This document shows positions 1 through 7,470 of a stretch of DNA of 18,005 bases, in pieces. The first letter of the stretch is position 1. Each line of letters begins with the position of its first letter. The stretch lies in assembly GCA_902826945.1 (NCBI GenBank), contig CADEGS010000072.1, forward strand, positions 1 through 18,005, given 5' to 3'. The notes beneath the pieces were generated by a model that saw nothing but the letters and a program-made list of their open reading frames with translations, was not told where the DNA came from and searched no databases. The position numbers and the translations under genes were made by a program. Origin of the DNA: an uncultured bacterium. GTDB taxonomy: Bacteria; Planctomycetota; UBA1135; GCA-002686595.

Positions 1-1
1 C

Positions 2-823
2 GACACGTCGGTCGCGGGCCCGGGCGCTTCGCTGACGCTGACGTTCTACACGAACTGGACCGGCTTCGGCGCCGACTCCGGCAACTGCCCGGTCGCGAGC
101 TTCGCGTTCACGGGTCTGCCGGGCTTCTCCGGCTCGTCGACGGGCATCGGCTCCGCCTATGCCTTCACGGTCGACCTGTCGGGCGGCTTCGAGTTCTGCA
201 TGCCCGACGGCCGCTTCGGCTACGGCTACCGTGGCGACGGCAACACCGGCCCGCTGCTCTGCCTCACCGGTGACGGTGCCGGCGGCCGCGAGCCCTCGAC
301 GGGCAACCTGGACGTGTTCGACCTCTGGGCGCCGGACACCAAGGGCGTCAACGTCGGCTCGTTCTTCTTCGGCGGCCCGCCGAACAACTTCTCGTCGTGG
401 TACGGGCAAGTCGCGCGCGCTGACCTGTCGGGTTCTCCCGCCTCGGCCACCACGCGTAACCACCCGAACAACAAGCCGAACTCCCTGATCTGCTCGCCGG
501 CGGTCCTCGGTGGCCAGCTGTGCGTGACGATCTGCTGCCCGCCGGGCTACATCCTGGCGTTCCTGTTCGCGTTCGACACGTCGTTCCCGGGCCTGGTGCT
601 GGCCGGCGGCCAAGCGCTGCTGTGCCTCGACCTGGGCGGCAGCGGCGAGCTCCTGGGCGGACCGGGCGCCACCCCGATCGGCGGCGGCCTGTTCACGTTC
701 AAGGGCCCGGTGCCGAAGAACCTGGACCTGTGCGGCTTCACGTTCTGCATCCAGGCGATCTGCGCCTTCGGCGTGACGCCCTTCGCCCTGACCTCCGCCT
801 GCGACATGGCCGTCGGCGGCTGA
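2..823 (+). CDS. Cys-rich secreted protein, C-terminal part (5' end outside window)
   Basis: The frame is open from the first bases of the window to TGA at 821-823, so this is the last ~273 residues of a longer protein; internal ATGs such as the one at 200 are not the start. The visible part is rich in Gly, Phe, Thr and paired or isolated Cys, with no membrane segment, catalytic motif or charged helices, which suits an exported beta-rich protein. The last ~100 residues run from LCVTICCPPG through a Gly-rich stretch to GPVPKNLDLCGFTFCIQAI and end in CDMAVGG. This pattern (VP, then a Leu-rich stretch, then QA, then a short Gly-ending tail) resembles C-terminal regions of many exported planctomycete proteins; that comparison is from memory. 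The function is unknown. A strong hairpin terminator follows, so it does not share a transcript with the next gene. Confidence 0.75.
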   Translation, partial: DTSVAGPGASLTLTFYTNWTGFGADSGNCPVASFAFTGLPGFSGSSTGIGSAYAFTVDLSGGFEFCMPDGRFGYGYRGDGNTGPLLCLTGDGAGGREPSTGNLDVFDLWAPDTKGVNVGSFFFGGPPNNFSSWYGQVARADLSGSPASATTRNHPNNKPNSLICSPAVLGGQLCVTICCPPGYILAFLFAFDTSFPGLVLAGGQALLCLDLGGSGELLGGPGATPIGGGLFTFKGPVPKNLDLCGFTFCIQAICAFGVTPFALTSACDMAVGG

Positions 824-864
824 TCCGGATCGGTTGACGGAGTCGCCTCGAGCGACCCCATCGG

Positions 865-900
865 CGCGGGCCGCGGCACTTCGCCGCGGCCCGCGTTCTT
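865..900 (+). terminator. Rho-independent terminator
   Basis: A perfect 13-bp inverted repeat (CGCGGGCCGCGGC at 865-877, its complement at 883-895) encloses the 5-nt loop ACTTC and is followed directly by TTCTT. It lies 42 bp after the stop of the upstream secreted-protein gene and just before the -10-like element of the next gene, so it most likely ends the upstream transcript. The T-run is short. Confidence 0.8.
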
Positions 901-920
901 CGGAGGCCCTCGCGCGCGGC

Positions 921-926
921 TACACT
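921..926 (+). promoter_or_regulatory. -10-like element TACACT
   Basis: TACACT is an AT-containing hexamer in an almost pure G/C stretch, 29 nt before the ATG at 956 and downstream of the terminator at 865-900. Sigma-70 spacing would put the RNA start near 933, giving a ~23-nt leader without a clear Shine-Dalgarno. No convincing -35 box is seen. The same TA[C/G]NNT form recurs before other genes in this window. Confidence 0.5.
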
Positions 927-955
927 GCAGGCCGGCCCGTCCCGGGGCCTCGCCC

Positions 956-3136
956 ATGCCCGTCCTCGCGCTCGCGCTCGCGCTCCTCTGGCAGACGCCC
1001 GAGGAAGCGCCCCAGGTCCCGGCGACGCTCGTCGCGCTGGACGCGGCGCTCGACGGCGCCGAGGAGGCGCTGCGCGCCCACGACTGGCCCCGCGCGCGGC
1101 AGGGGATCGCGGACCTGCTGGAGGCGCACGAGGGAGAGCTCGCCGTCTGGCTGCGCCGCCCGCGCATCGTCGAGGTCCTGCGCCTGTGCTCCTTCCTGCC
1201 CGAGTACCGCCCGCCGGCACCCGAGGCGCTCGTGCACGGCGAGCTCCTCTCCTACAGCCCGGGCACGGGACAGATGCGGGTGCGCTACGAGCAGGGGCAG
1301 CTCGGCGACTTCCTGGTCGCGCGCGCCTCCGGCGAGGTCGAGCTCGGTCCGCTGCGGCCGCTCGAGGACGGCGACTTCCTGCTGCATCCGGCGCTCTTCC
1401 AGCGCGCCTGGTCGATCACGATCCGCGGCTCGCACTACGCCTCCGGCGGCGATCCGGTCGAGGTCGTGTGCGTGCTGGGGGCGGGCCAGCTCTACCAGGT
1501 CTCGTTCGGGTACCCCGCCTACGGGGTGCGCGCGCGCGACGCGTTCGTGTTCGACCGGGCGAAGGGCGCAGTGCTCGACCGCGCCGATCCGCCCGGGAGC
1601 CGCGGCGAGGCCTACGAGCTCGAGGTGCGCGTCGGCGAGAGCGAGGTGCTGGGCCTGTGGAACGGGAAGCGCGTGCTGCGCGCGCGCAAGGACCGCAAGC
1701 TGTTCGGCCAGGTCGGCGTGAAGGGGATCGCCGACTGGAAGGAGATCGAGATCGCCGGCGTGGCGCAGCGCTCGTGGATGCGGGGCCTGGCGGACGAGGC
1801 CTTCGAGCGCGCCCGGCGAGAGCACGAGCGGCGCTTCGACGCGGAGGCGGGGCTGCCCGCCTGGTTGCGCTACGAGCGCCGCACGCCCGCGGACGCGTTC
1901 GCGACCGAGCTGCCCGAGGGCGCGTCGGTGCAGGACGCGGTGCACGTGCGGGGGCTCTACGAGCTGCTCGAGCGCGGCGACCCCGAGGGGCCTGCGCGCC
2001 TCCTCGAGCGCGTCGAGCGCGAAGAAGGGGGCGATGCGCTGCGGGTCTACCTGGCTGCCCTGTGGGCGTTCGAGCGCGGGGACGACGAGGAGGCCGGGCC
2101 GCTGCTCACGCGCCTCCTGGAGCTCGACCCCGACTTTCTCAACGCACGCTACCTGCAGGCCTGGCTGCTCCTGCGCCGCGAGGGGCTCGAGCAGGGGCGC
2201 GCGCGCTTCGACGAGCTCGCGGCCGCGCACGACGACCCGCGCCTCGACGGCGCGCGGGCGCTGCTCGCGTTCCTGGCCGGCGAGCGGGAGCAGGCCCGGC
2301 GGATCCTGCTCGAGCGCGCCGGCGCCGGGCGCTACTGCGACGAGCTCGAGCAGGTCGCGTCGCTCTTCTGCAAGGCCGAGAGCGGGCCGATCTGGCTCGA
2401 GACGCACGTCGTCGAGAGCGAGCACTTCCGCGTCGCTTCCGACATCGACGAGGGCACGTGCAAGGAGGCGGTCGCCATCCTCGAGACCGCCTTCGATCAC
2501 TTCGCGAAGCGCATCCGCCCGCTGCCCGAGGGCCGCAGCGGGCGCTTCCGCGTGTACCTGTTCTCCGGCGAGACCAGCTACCAGGCCTATCTCCTGCACT
2601 CGACGTTCACGACGGCCGAGAGCACGGCCGGCGTCTTCGTGCCGAGCGTCGAGCAGCTGCTGATCTGGAACACGCCCGACCGGCGCCTGATGCTCGACAC
2701 GATCCGGCACGAGGGCCTGCACCAGTACATGCAGCGCCTCGTCGGCGACCAGCCGCCCTGGCTCGCCGAGGGGCTCGGCGAGTACTGGGAGGCCGCCGAC
2801 TTCACGAAGAGCACGTCGCGCCAGGTCGTGCCGACGCCCGAGAGGCTGGCCGACCTGCGCGCGCTCCAGCGCGGGCTCCTGCCGCTCGGGCGCTTCTTGC
2901 GCCTCTCGCGCGCGCAGTTCTACGGCGAGTGGCAACGCTCCTACCTCCAGGCATGGGCCTTCGTGCACTTCCTGCTCGCGGGCGATCGCGCCTCGCGCGC
3001 GCGCTTCGACGCGATCCTGGACGCGCTCGCGGTCGGCACGCCGCCCGACCAGGCGGTGGAGCTGGTCTTTCCGCCGGAGGACGCGCCCGCGCTGGAGGCG
3101 GCCTTCCAGGCGCACCTGCGCGAGCTCCTGCGCTGA
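956..3136 (+). CDS. Exported jelly-roll/TPR/gluzincin-like (DUF1570-type) protein
   Basis: 726 aa. A short hydrophobic N-terminus (MPVLALALALLW) suggests export, though it lacks a basic n-region. Residues ~75-265 look like a concanavalin/LamG- or DUF1080-like beta-sandwich (AYELEVRVGE, WNGKRVLRARKDRKLFGQVG). Residues ~330-450 are helical, TPR-like (FERGDDEEAGPLLTRLLELD). The C-terminal third has HEGLH at 585-589 followed by WLAEGLGEYWE at 602-612, the gluzincin layout in which the two His bind zinc, Glu586 is the general base and Glu605 or Glu609 is the third ligand. DUF1570/peptidase-MA proteins of planctomycetes have this arrangement. A peptidase role is inferred; the substrate is unknown. 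ATG 956 is chosen because no better upstream in-frame start exists and a -10-like element precedes it. The stop is 55 bp before the sulfatase-fold gene. Confidence 0.8.
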   Translation: MPVLALALALLWQTPEEAPQVPATLVALDAALDGAEEALRAHDWPRARQGIADLLEAHEGELAVWLRRPRIVEVLRLCSFLPEYRPPAPEALVHGELLSYSPGTGQMRVRYEQGQLGDFLVARASGEVELGPLRPLEDGDFLLHPALFQRAWSITIRGSHYASGGDPVEVVCVLGAGQLYQVSFGYPAYGVRARDAFVFDRAKGAVLDRADPPGSRGEAYELEVRVGESEVLGLWNGKRVLRARKDRKLFGQVGVKGIADWKEIEIAGVAQRSWMRGLADEAFERARREHERRFDAEAGLPAWLRYERRTPADAFATELPEGASVQDAVHVRGLYELLERGDPEGPARLLERVEREEGGDALRVYLAALWAFERGDDEEAGPLLTRLLELDPDFLNARYLQAWLLLRREGLEQGRARFDELAAAHDDPRLDGARALLAFLAGEREQARRILLERAGAGRYCDELEQVASLFCKAESGPIWLETHVVESEHFRVASDIDEGTCKEAVAILETAFDHFAKRIRPLPEGRSGRFRVYLFSGETSYQAYLLHSTFTTAESTAGVFVPSVEQLLIWNTPDRRLMLDTIRHEGLHQYMQRLVGDQPPWLAEGLGEYWEAADFTKSTSRQVVPTPERLADLRALQRGLLPLGRFLRLSRAQFYGEWQRSYLQAWAFVHFLLAGDRASRARFDAILDALAVGTPPDQAVELVFPPEDAPALEAAFQAHLRELLR

Positions 3137-3141
3137 CGCGC

Positions 3142-3176
3142 GCGCCCGGCGCGGCTGGCCCGCGCGCGCCGGGCGC
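3142..3176 (+). repeat. 12-bp inverted repeat between two genes
   Basis: GCGCCCGGCGCG (3142-3153) is perfectly complementary to 3165-3176 across an 11-nt loop. It starts 5 bp after the stop of the upstream gene and ends 2 bp before the -10-like TAGGCT of the next. No T-run follows, so it is either a Rho-assisted or weak terminator or a structure chance-favoured by GC content. It would sit upstream of, not inside, the next transcript. Confidence 0.4.
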
Positions 3177-3178
3177 CG

Positions 3179-3184
3179 TAGGCT
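3179..3184 (+). promoter_or_regulatory. -10-like element TAGGCT, leaderless placement
   Basis: TAGGCT ends 7 nt before the GTG at 3192. Normal sigma-70 spacing puts the RNA start at about 3191-3192, so the transcript would begin at or one base before the start codon. No Shine-Dalgarno precedes the GTG. No -35 box is recognisable. Confidence 0.45.
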
Positions 3185-3191
3185 CTCGCGC

Positions 3192-4970
3192 GTGGAGCCC
3201 GCCACGCGCCGCGCGCAGGACGACGCCCGCGCCCGCGGCGCGGCGGCCGGAGGCCTGCGCCTCGCGGCGGCGCTCCTCGTCGTCGCGCTCGCGCCCGGCT
3301 GCGGCGCGGACGCGCCGCCGAGCGCGATCCTGATCACCATCGACACGATGCGCGCCGACGCGCTCGGCGCCACCCGCGGCGCGGGCGTCACCCCGCACCT
3401 CGACCGGCTCGCGCAGGAGAGCACGCTGTTCGAGAGCGCCTACGCCACCGCGCCGATCACGCTGCCCTCGCACGCGTCGATGCTGACCGGCCTCTACCCG
3501 CCGCGGCACACGCTGCGCGACAACGGCTTGTGGGCGCTGCCGGGGAGCGCCTCGACGCTGGCCGAGCGGGCGCGCGCGGCGGGGCTCGCGACCGCCGCCT
3601 TCCTCGGCGCGGTCGTGCTCGACCGCGCCTTCGGCCTCGACCAGGGCTTCGACGTCTACGACGTCCCCGAGCACGGCGCGCAGGCCTCGAGCCAGGCCGC
3701 CGAGCGCTCGGCAGGCGAGGTCGTCGAGGCCGCGCTGGGCTGGCTGCGCGGCGACGGTCGGCGCGGGCGCGGGTTCTTCCTGTGGCTGCACGTCTTCGAC
3801 GCGCACGCGCCGTACCTCCCGCCGCCGGCCTTTCGCCAGGGCGCGCTGGCGCAGAGCCCCTACCTCGGCGAGGTGGCGCACGTGGACGCGGCGCTCGGGC
3901 GCTTCCTCGACGCGCTGCGCGCCGAGGGGCTCTTCGCGAGCACGACGGTGCTCGTGGTCGGCGACCACGGCGAGTCGCTCGGCGAGCAGGGCCTGCAGGG
4001 GCACGGCACGCACTGCTTCGAGTCGACGTTGCGCGTGCCGCTGCTCCTGCGCCCCGCGGACGACCTCGGCGCCGCGGCGCGCGGCGCGCGGCGCGCGCGC
4101 TCGATCGTCAGCGTGGCGGACGTCTGTCCGACGCTCCTCGAGGCCCTGGGCATCGAGCCCTCGGGCGACCTCGACGGCCGCAGCCTGTTCGCGCCCGACC
4201 CCGAGCGCGGCGTCTACTTCGAGTCCTACTCCGGCTACCTGTCGTTCGGCTGGAGCCCGATCGCGGGCTGGGTGGACCCGCGCGGCAAGTACGTCCACAG
4301 CTCGGCGCCGGAGCTCTACGACGTCGCGCGCGACCCCGGCGAGACGCACGACCTCGCGCGCGAGCGCGACGCGGGCCCGTACCGTCGAGCGATCGCCGCG
4401 GTGGTCGGCAGCCCCGCGCTGGAGCCATCGAGCGTCGACCCCGCGCTGCTCGACGACCTGCGCTCGCTCGGCTACGCGGCCGTGCCGACCGACCCGGGCA
4501 CGGCGCTGCCGAGCCCGCTCGCGCCGAACGACCTGCCGCCGCCGCGCGCGACGATCGCCGAGCACGCCGAGTTCCTGCGCGCGATGGACCTCACGAACCT
4601 CGGGCGAGCCGCCGAGGCGGAGGAGCGCCTGCGCGCGCTGCTCGCCGCCAACCCGAGGAACCGGTTCGCGCTCGACCTGCTCGCGTTCAACCTGAACGCG
4701 CTCGGCCGCACGGCGGAGGCCGCCGCGGCGTTCGAGGCGCTCGTGCGCGAGGACGGTCCGCCATGGCCCAACGCCTGGCGCAACCTCGGGCAGTGCTACC
4801 GCGAGCTCGGCCGCACCGATGACGCCCTGCGCGCGCTCGAGCGCGCCGCCGAGCTGGAGCCGCGCGACCCGCGCAGCCTGCGCGCCCTGCGCGACGCCCT
4901 GCGCGCCGCCGGCCGCGACGCGAGCGCGATCGAGGCGCGCCTGGCGCAGATCGAGCCGGCGGGGCCGTAG
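3192..4970 (+). CDS. Sulfatase-fold (alkaline phosphatase superfamily) lipoprotein with C-terminal TPRs
   Basis: 592 aa from a GTG start. A basic N-terminus and hydrophobic stretch (residues 22-36) end in APGC with Cys37, a lipobox-like site, so it is probably an envelope lipoprotein. The N-terminal ~440 residues have the sulfatase/alkaline-phosphatase fold: metal-binding Asp in ITIDTMRAD (D51, with D56 nearby), nucleophile region ITLPSHASMLTG (90-100), LHVFDAHAPY (199-208) and GDHGES with D258/H259. Where formylglycine sulfatases have C/S-x-P-S-R, this protein has T-L-P-S-H, with Thr90 at the nucleophile position, so formylglycine-dependent sulfatase activity is unlikely. A phospho- or sulfo-hydrolase or transferase using Thr, as in LtaS-type enzymes, is more plausible. 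Residues ~450-592 form about three TPR-like helical pairs (YRELGRTDDALRALERAAEL). The substrate is unknown. GTG 3192 is the only sensible start that keeps the signal peptide. Confidence 0.85.
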   Translation: MEPATRRAQDDARARGAAAGGLRLAAALLVVALAPGCGADAPPSAILITIDTMRADALGATRGAGVTPHLDRLAQESTLFESAYATAPITLPSHASMLTGLYPPRHTLRDNGLWALPGSASTLAERARAAGLATAAFLGAVVLDRAFGLDQGFDVYDVPEHGAQASSQAAERSAGEVVEAALGWLRGDGRRGRGFFLWLHVFDAHAPYLPPPAFRQGALAQSPYLGEVAHVDAALGRFLDALRAEGLFASTTVLVVGDHGESLGEQGLQGHGTHCFESTLRVPLLLRPADDLGAAARGARRARSIVSVADVCPTLLEALGIEPSGDLDGRSLFAPDPERGVYFESYSGYLSFGWSPIAGWVDPRGKYVHSSAPELYDVARDPGETHDLARERDAGPYRRAIAAVVGSPALEPSSVDPALLDDLRSLGYAAVPTDPGTALPSPLAPNDLPPPRATIAEHAEFLRAMDLTNLGRAAEAEERLRALLAANPRNRFALDLLAFNLNALGRTAEAAAAFEALVREDGPPWPNAWRNLGQCYRELGRTDDALRALERAAELEPRDPRSLRALRDALRAAGRDASAIEARLAQIEPAGP

Positions 4971-5113
4971 GGAATCCGGGGCCGCCCGTAGCCCGGCGCT
5001 CGCGCGGGCCCGCGCCGGCCTCCTCCCTCGCACGCCGCGCCACGCGCGCAAGGTCTTGCCAGCGCCCCGCTTGCGGCGCCCGGAGGGCGCGCGACGGCGG
5101 GGCCGCAATGGGG

Positions 5114-5129
5114 CGGCCCGGCGCTTGCC
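5114..5129 (+). promoter_or_regulatory. Possible sigma-54 (-24/-12) promoter
   Basis: CGGCCCGGCGCTTGCC matches the sigma-54 consensus TGGCACG-N4-TTGCA at GG, C, CG and TTGC, with exact GG-N10-GC spacing. It would start RNA near 5140, leaving a ~78-nt leader before the ATG at 5218. The gap 4971-5217 contains no TA[C/G]NNT element like those before other genes here. GG-N10-GC is common by chance in DNA this GC-rich; the TTGC adds some weight. Confidence 0.28.
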
Positions 5130-5149
5130 TGAAGGGCGCCACCACCCGG

Positions 5150-5169
5150 TCCGGGCTCGGAGGCCCGGA
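5150..5169 (+). repeat. 7-bp inverted repeat upstream of haloperoxidase gene
   Basis: TCCGGGC (5150-5156) and GCCCGGA (5163-5169) flank a 6-nt loop, 48 bp before the ATG at 5218. It would lie in the mRNA leader if the sigma-54 candidate at 5114-5129 is used. It could also be the weak end of the upstream transcript. No T-run follows. Confidence 0.25.
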
Positions 5170-5217
5170 GCCGCCGGGCCACTCCCCGCTCCCTGATCCG
5201 ACGGATCCGTCCCTGCC

Positions 5218-6549
5218 ATGCAGACCCTCGCGAAGCGCACCTCTCGCGCCCTCGTCCTCGGCCTCGCGCTGCTCGTCCCCGCCTGCTCCGACGGGGGCGG
5301 AGGCTCGGGATCCCAGGCCGCCTCGAAGCTGCCGGCCGATACGGCCGTGGCCTGGTTCGACCTGCTCTACGACACGATCCAGAGCCAGGCGCTCTCGCCG
5401 CCCGTCGCCTCGCGCATCATCGGCTACAGCGGCGTCGCCGCGTACGAGTCGGTCGTGCCGGGCATGAAGGGCTTCCGCTCGCTCGGCGGGCAGCTCAACG
5501 ACCTGGCCGCGCTGCCCGAGCTCCCCTCCGGCAAGCACCACTGGCCGGCGGTCTTGAACGAGGCCCTGTCCGAGGTGATCGTCGGGCTGCTCGACGCGCC
5601 CTCGCAGCAGACGCTCGACGCCGTCGCCGCGCTGCACGACCAGCTCGAGGCCGACTTCGCGGCGGACGCCTCGCCCGAGGAGCTCGAGCGCTCGAGCGAG
5701 CGCGGCGCCGCCGTCGCGGCGCACGTCCTCGCCTGGGCGATGGAGGACGGCTACTCGACCTACGCGAACTGCGCCTACACGCCGCCGACCGGCGCGGGGC
5801 TGTGGGTGCCGACGCCGCCCGCGATGGCGCCCGCCTTGCAGCCCTGCTGGGGCGAGCTGCGGCCGTTCGTGCTGCTCTACGCGGCGGAGTGCTTCGTGCT
5901 CGCGCCGCCGGCGTTCTCCGAGGACACCGGCTCGGCCTTCTACGCCGAGGCGCTCGAGGTCTACGACACCGTCAACAACCTGACGCAGGACCAGCTCGAC
6001 ATCGCGCAGTTCTGGGCCGACAACCCCGGCGCGACCGGGACGCCCCCGGGCCACTGGATCAGCATCGTCGGCCAGATCCTGGCGGCGAACGACCTTACGC
6101 TCGAGGACGCCGCGCAGGCCTACGCGCGCGTCGGCATCGCCGTCGCCGACGCCTTCATCTCCTGCTGGGAGATGAAGTACATCTACAACTACCTGCGCCC
6201 GATCACCTTCATCCACAGCGCGACCGGCATCAACGATCCGGCCTGGGTCACCGCGACAGGCGTCGGCACGCCGCCCTTCCCCGAGTACACCTCGGGCCAC
6301 TCGGTGCAGTCGGGCGCGGCCTCCTACGTGCTCGAGGACCTGTGGGGCACGGTGGCGTTCGACGACGACACGCACGCCGGCACGTTCCCGATGCGCAGCT
6401 TCCCGAGCTTCCGCGCCGCGGCCGAGGAGGCCGCGCTGTCGCGCCTCTACGGCGGCATCCACTTCCGCGCCGCGATCGACCGCGGCGTGGACCAGGGCCG
6501 CTGCGTGGGCAAGGTGCTCGTCGACGAGGTGCGCTTCCGCGAGGAGTGA
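5218..6549 (+). CDS. Vanadium-dependent haloperoxidase / PAP2-family lipoprotein
   Basis: 443 aa. The N-terminus (KR, then ALVLGLALLVPAC, Cys23) is a lipoprotein signal followed by a Gly/Ser linker. All residues that bind vanadate in fungal vanadium chloroperoxidase (K353, R360, S402-G403-H404, R490, H496) have counterparts at matching local spacing: K320 and R327 (EMKYIYNYLRP, 7 apart), S359-G360-H361 (PEYTSGHS), and R409 and H415 (RLYGGIHF, 6 apart). Family enzymes oxidise halide with H2O2 or, in the related PAP2 group, remove phosphate; sequence alone does not settle which. Location is the outer envelope by the lipobox. ATG 5218 gives an intact signal peptide, though the preceding bases have only a weak ribosome site. 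The next gene overlaps its stop by one base, implying a shared transcript. Confidence 0.88.
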   Translation: MQTLAKRTSRALVLGLALLVPACSDGGGGSGSQAASKLPADTAVAWFDLLYDTIQSQALSPPVASRIIGYSGVAAYESVVPGMKGFRSLGGQLNDLAALPELPSGKHHWPAVLNEALSEVIVGLLDAPSQQTLDAVAALHDQLEADFAADASPEELERSSERGAAVAAHVLAWAMEDGYSTYANCAYTPPTGAGLWVPTPPAMAPALQPCWGELRPFVLLYAAECFVLAPPAFSEDTGSAFYAEALEVYDTVNNLTQDQLDIAQFWADNPGATGTPPGHWISIVGQILAANDLTLEDAAQAYARVGIAVADAFISCWEMKYIYNYLRPITFIHSATGINDPAWVTATGVGTPPFPEYTSGHSVQSGAASYVLEDLWGTVAFDDDTHAGTFPMRSFPSFRAAAEEAALSRLYGGIHFRAAIDRGVDQGRCVGKVLVDEVRFREE

Positions 6550-7418
6550 TGGCCGGCGGCGCTCCGGCCCGGCGCGTGCGCGTCAGGGCGGGCTCCCTCG
6601 CGGGGCTCGCCCGGACGGGCGCGCTCGCGCTCGCGGCGCTCGCGCTGGCGGGCGCCGCGCTCGTGCTCCTGCGCCCCGGAGCGGGTGGCGGAGCCGCCGT
6701 CGCCGCGCCCTCGGCGCGCCCTCCGGAGGCGCTGCCCGGCGGGCCCGGGGAGCCCGCGCTCGCCGCCCCGGCGCCGGCCGTGCGAGCGGACGCGCGACCG
6801 GACGCGCGCGACGCGCTCGCGGGGGAGGCGCCGTCCGTCACGCCGTCCGCTCCGGCGCGGGGGCGGGCCAGCGCCGCGGGCGCGCCCGCCGAGGAGCTGC
6901 CGCGCGCCGGCGTGGACGGCCGGCTGTGCGCGCCCGACGGCACGGGCCTGGTCGACCTCGAGGTGCGCCTGCGCGAGCGCCGGGACGGGATGCTGCACGC
7001 GACGCGCACCGGCCACGACGGCGTCTTCCGCATCGAGGGCGTGCTGCCGGGCGTCCACGAGCTCTGGATCGGCGCCGGCGATCCGCCCTTCGCGCCGCCG
7101 GTCGCGGTCGCGGTCGACGCGCCGTACACGCTGCTCTCCGACGTGGTCTGCCCGGCGCTCGGCACGCTCGAGCTCCTGGTCCGCGACGCCTCCGGCCAGC
7201 CGGTCGCGGACGCGCCCGTCGAGTGCATCGGCATCGCGCGCGGCGTCGCGCGCGCGACGACCGACGCCGACGGCCGCGCGCTCGTCGGCCCGCTCGTCGC
7301 GGGCGAGCTGCGCGCCTTCGTGCGCCACCCGCACCTGGGCCGCGCCAACCGCTCCTTCGCCTTCGACCCCGCGGGCGCGACGCGCCTCGAGATCGTGCTG
7401 CAGGGCCGCGCGCCGTGA
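6549..7418 (+). CDS. Membrane-anchored carboxypeptidase-regulatory-like domain protein
   Basis: 289 aa. The ATG overlaps the stop of the haloperoxidase gene (TGATG), so translation is probably coupled. A basic N-terminus precedes one membrane helix (residues ~20-41), then an Ala/Pro-rich low-complexity linker to ~residue 118. Two beta-sandwich units follow: ~121-200 (GVDGRLCAPDGTGLVDLEVRL, later DGVFRIEGVLPG) and ~205-289 (ELLVRDASGQPVADAPVECI, TTDADGRALVGPLVAGE). The G-x-V-x-D-x-x-G-x-P and T-D-x-x-G-x-F/A pattern is that of carboxypeptidase-regulatory-like (CarboxypepD_reg) domains, which usually serve adhesion or structure rather than catalysis. No catalytic motif is seen. The longer open frame upstream of 6549 runs antiparallel to nothing useful: it shadows the haloperoxidase gene. 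It converges with the large repeat protein 52 bp away. Confidence 0.75.
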   Translation: MAGGAPARRVRVRAGSLAGLARTGALALAALALAGAALVLLRPGAGGGAAVAAPSARPPEALPGGPGEPALAAPAPAVRADARPDARDALAGEAPSVTPSAPARGRASAAGAPAEELPRAGVDGRLCAPDGTGLVDLEVRLRERRDGMLHATRTGHDGVFRIEGVLPGVHELWIGAGDPPFAPPVAVAVDAPYTLLSDVVCPALGTLELLVRDASGQPVADAPVECIGIARGVARATTDADGRALVGPLVAGELRAFVRHPHLGRANRSFAFDPAGATRLEIVLQGRAP

Positions 7419-7470
7419 GCGACGCCGGCGCGCGCGTGCGCGGCGTGGCGCGCCTCGCGCGGGAGCGCCG

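Noticed and set aside
920..3424. An 834-codon minus-strand open frame opposite the gluzincin-like gene
   Set aside because: It is low-complexity Arg/Ala/Leu/Glu sequence antisense to a gene with clear domains, and it crosses a terminator and a promoter of the + strand.
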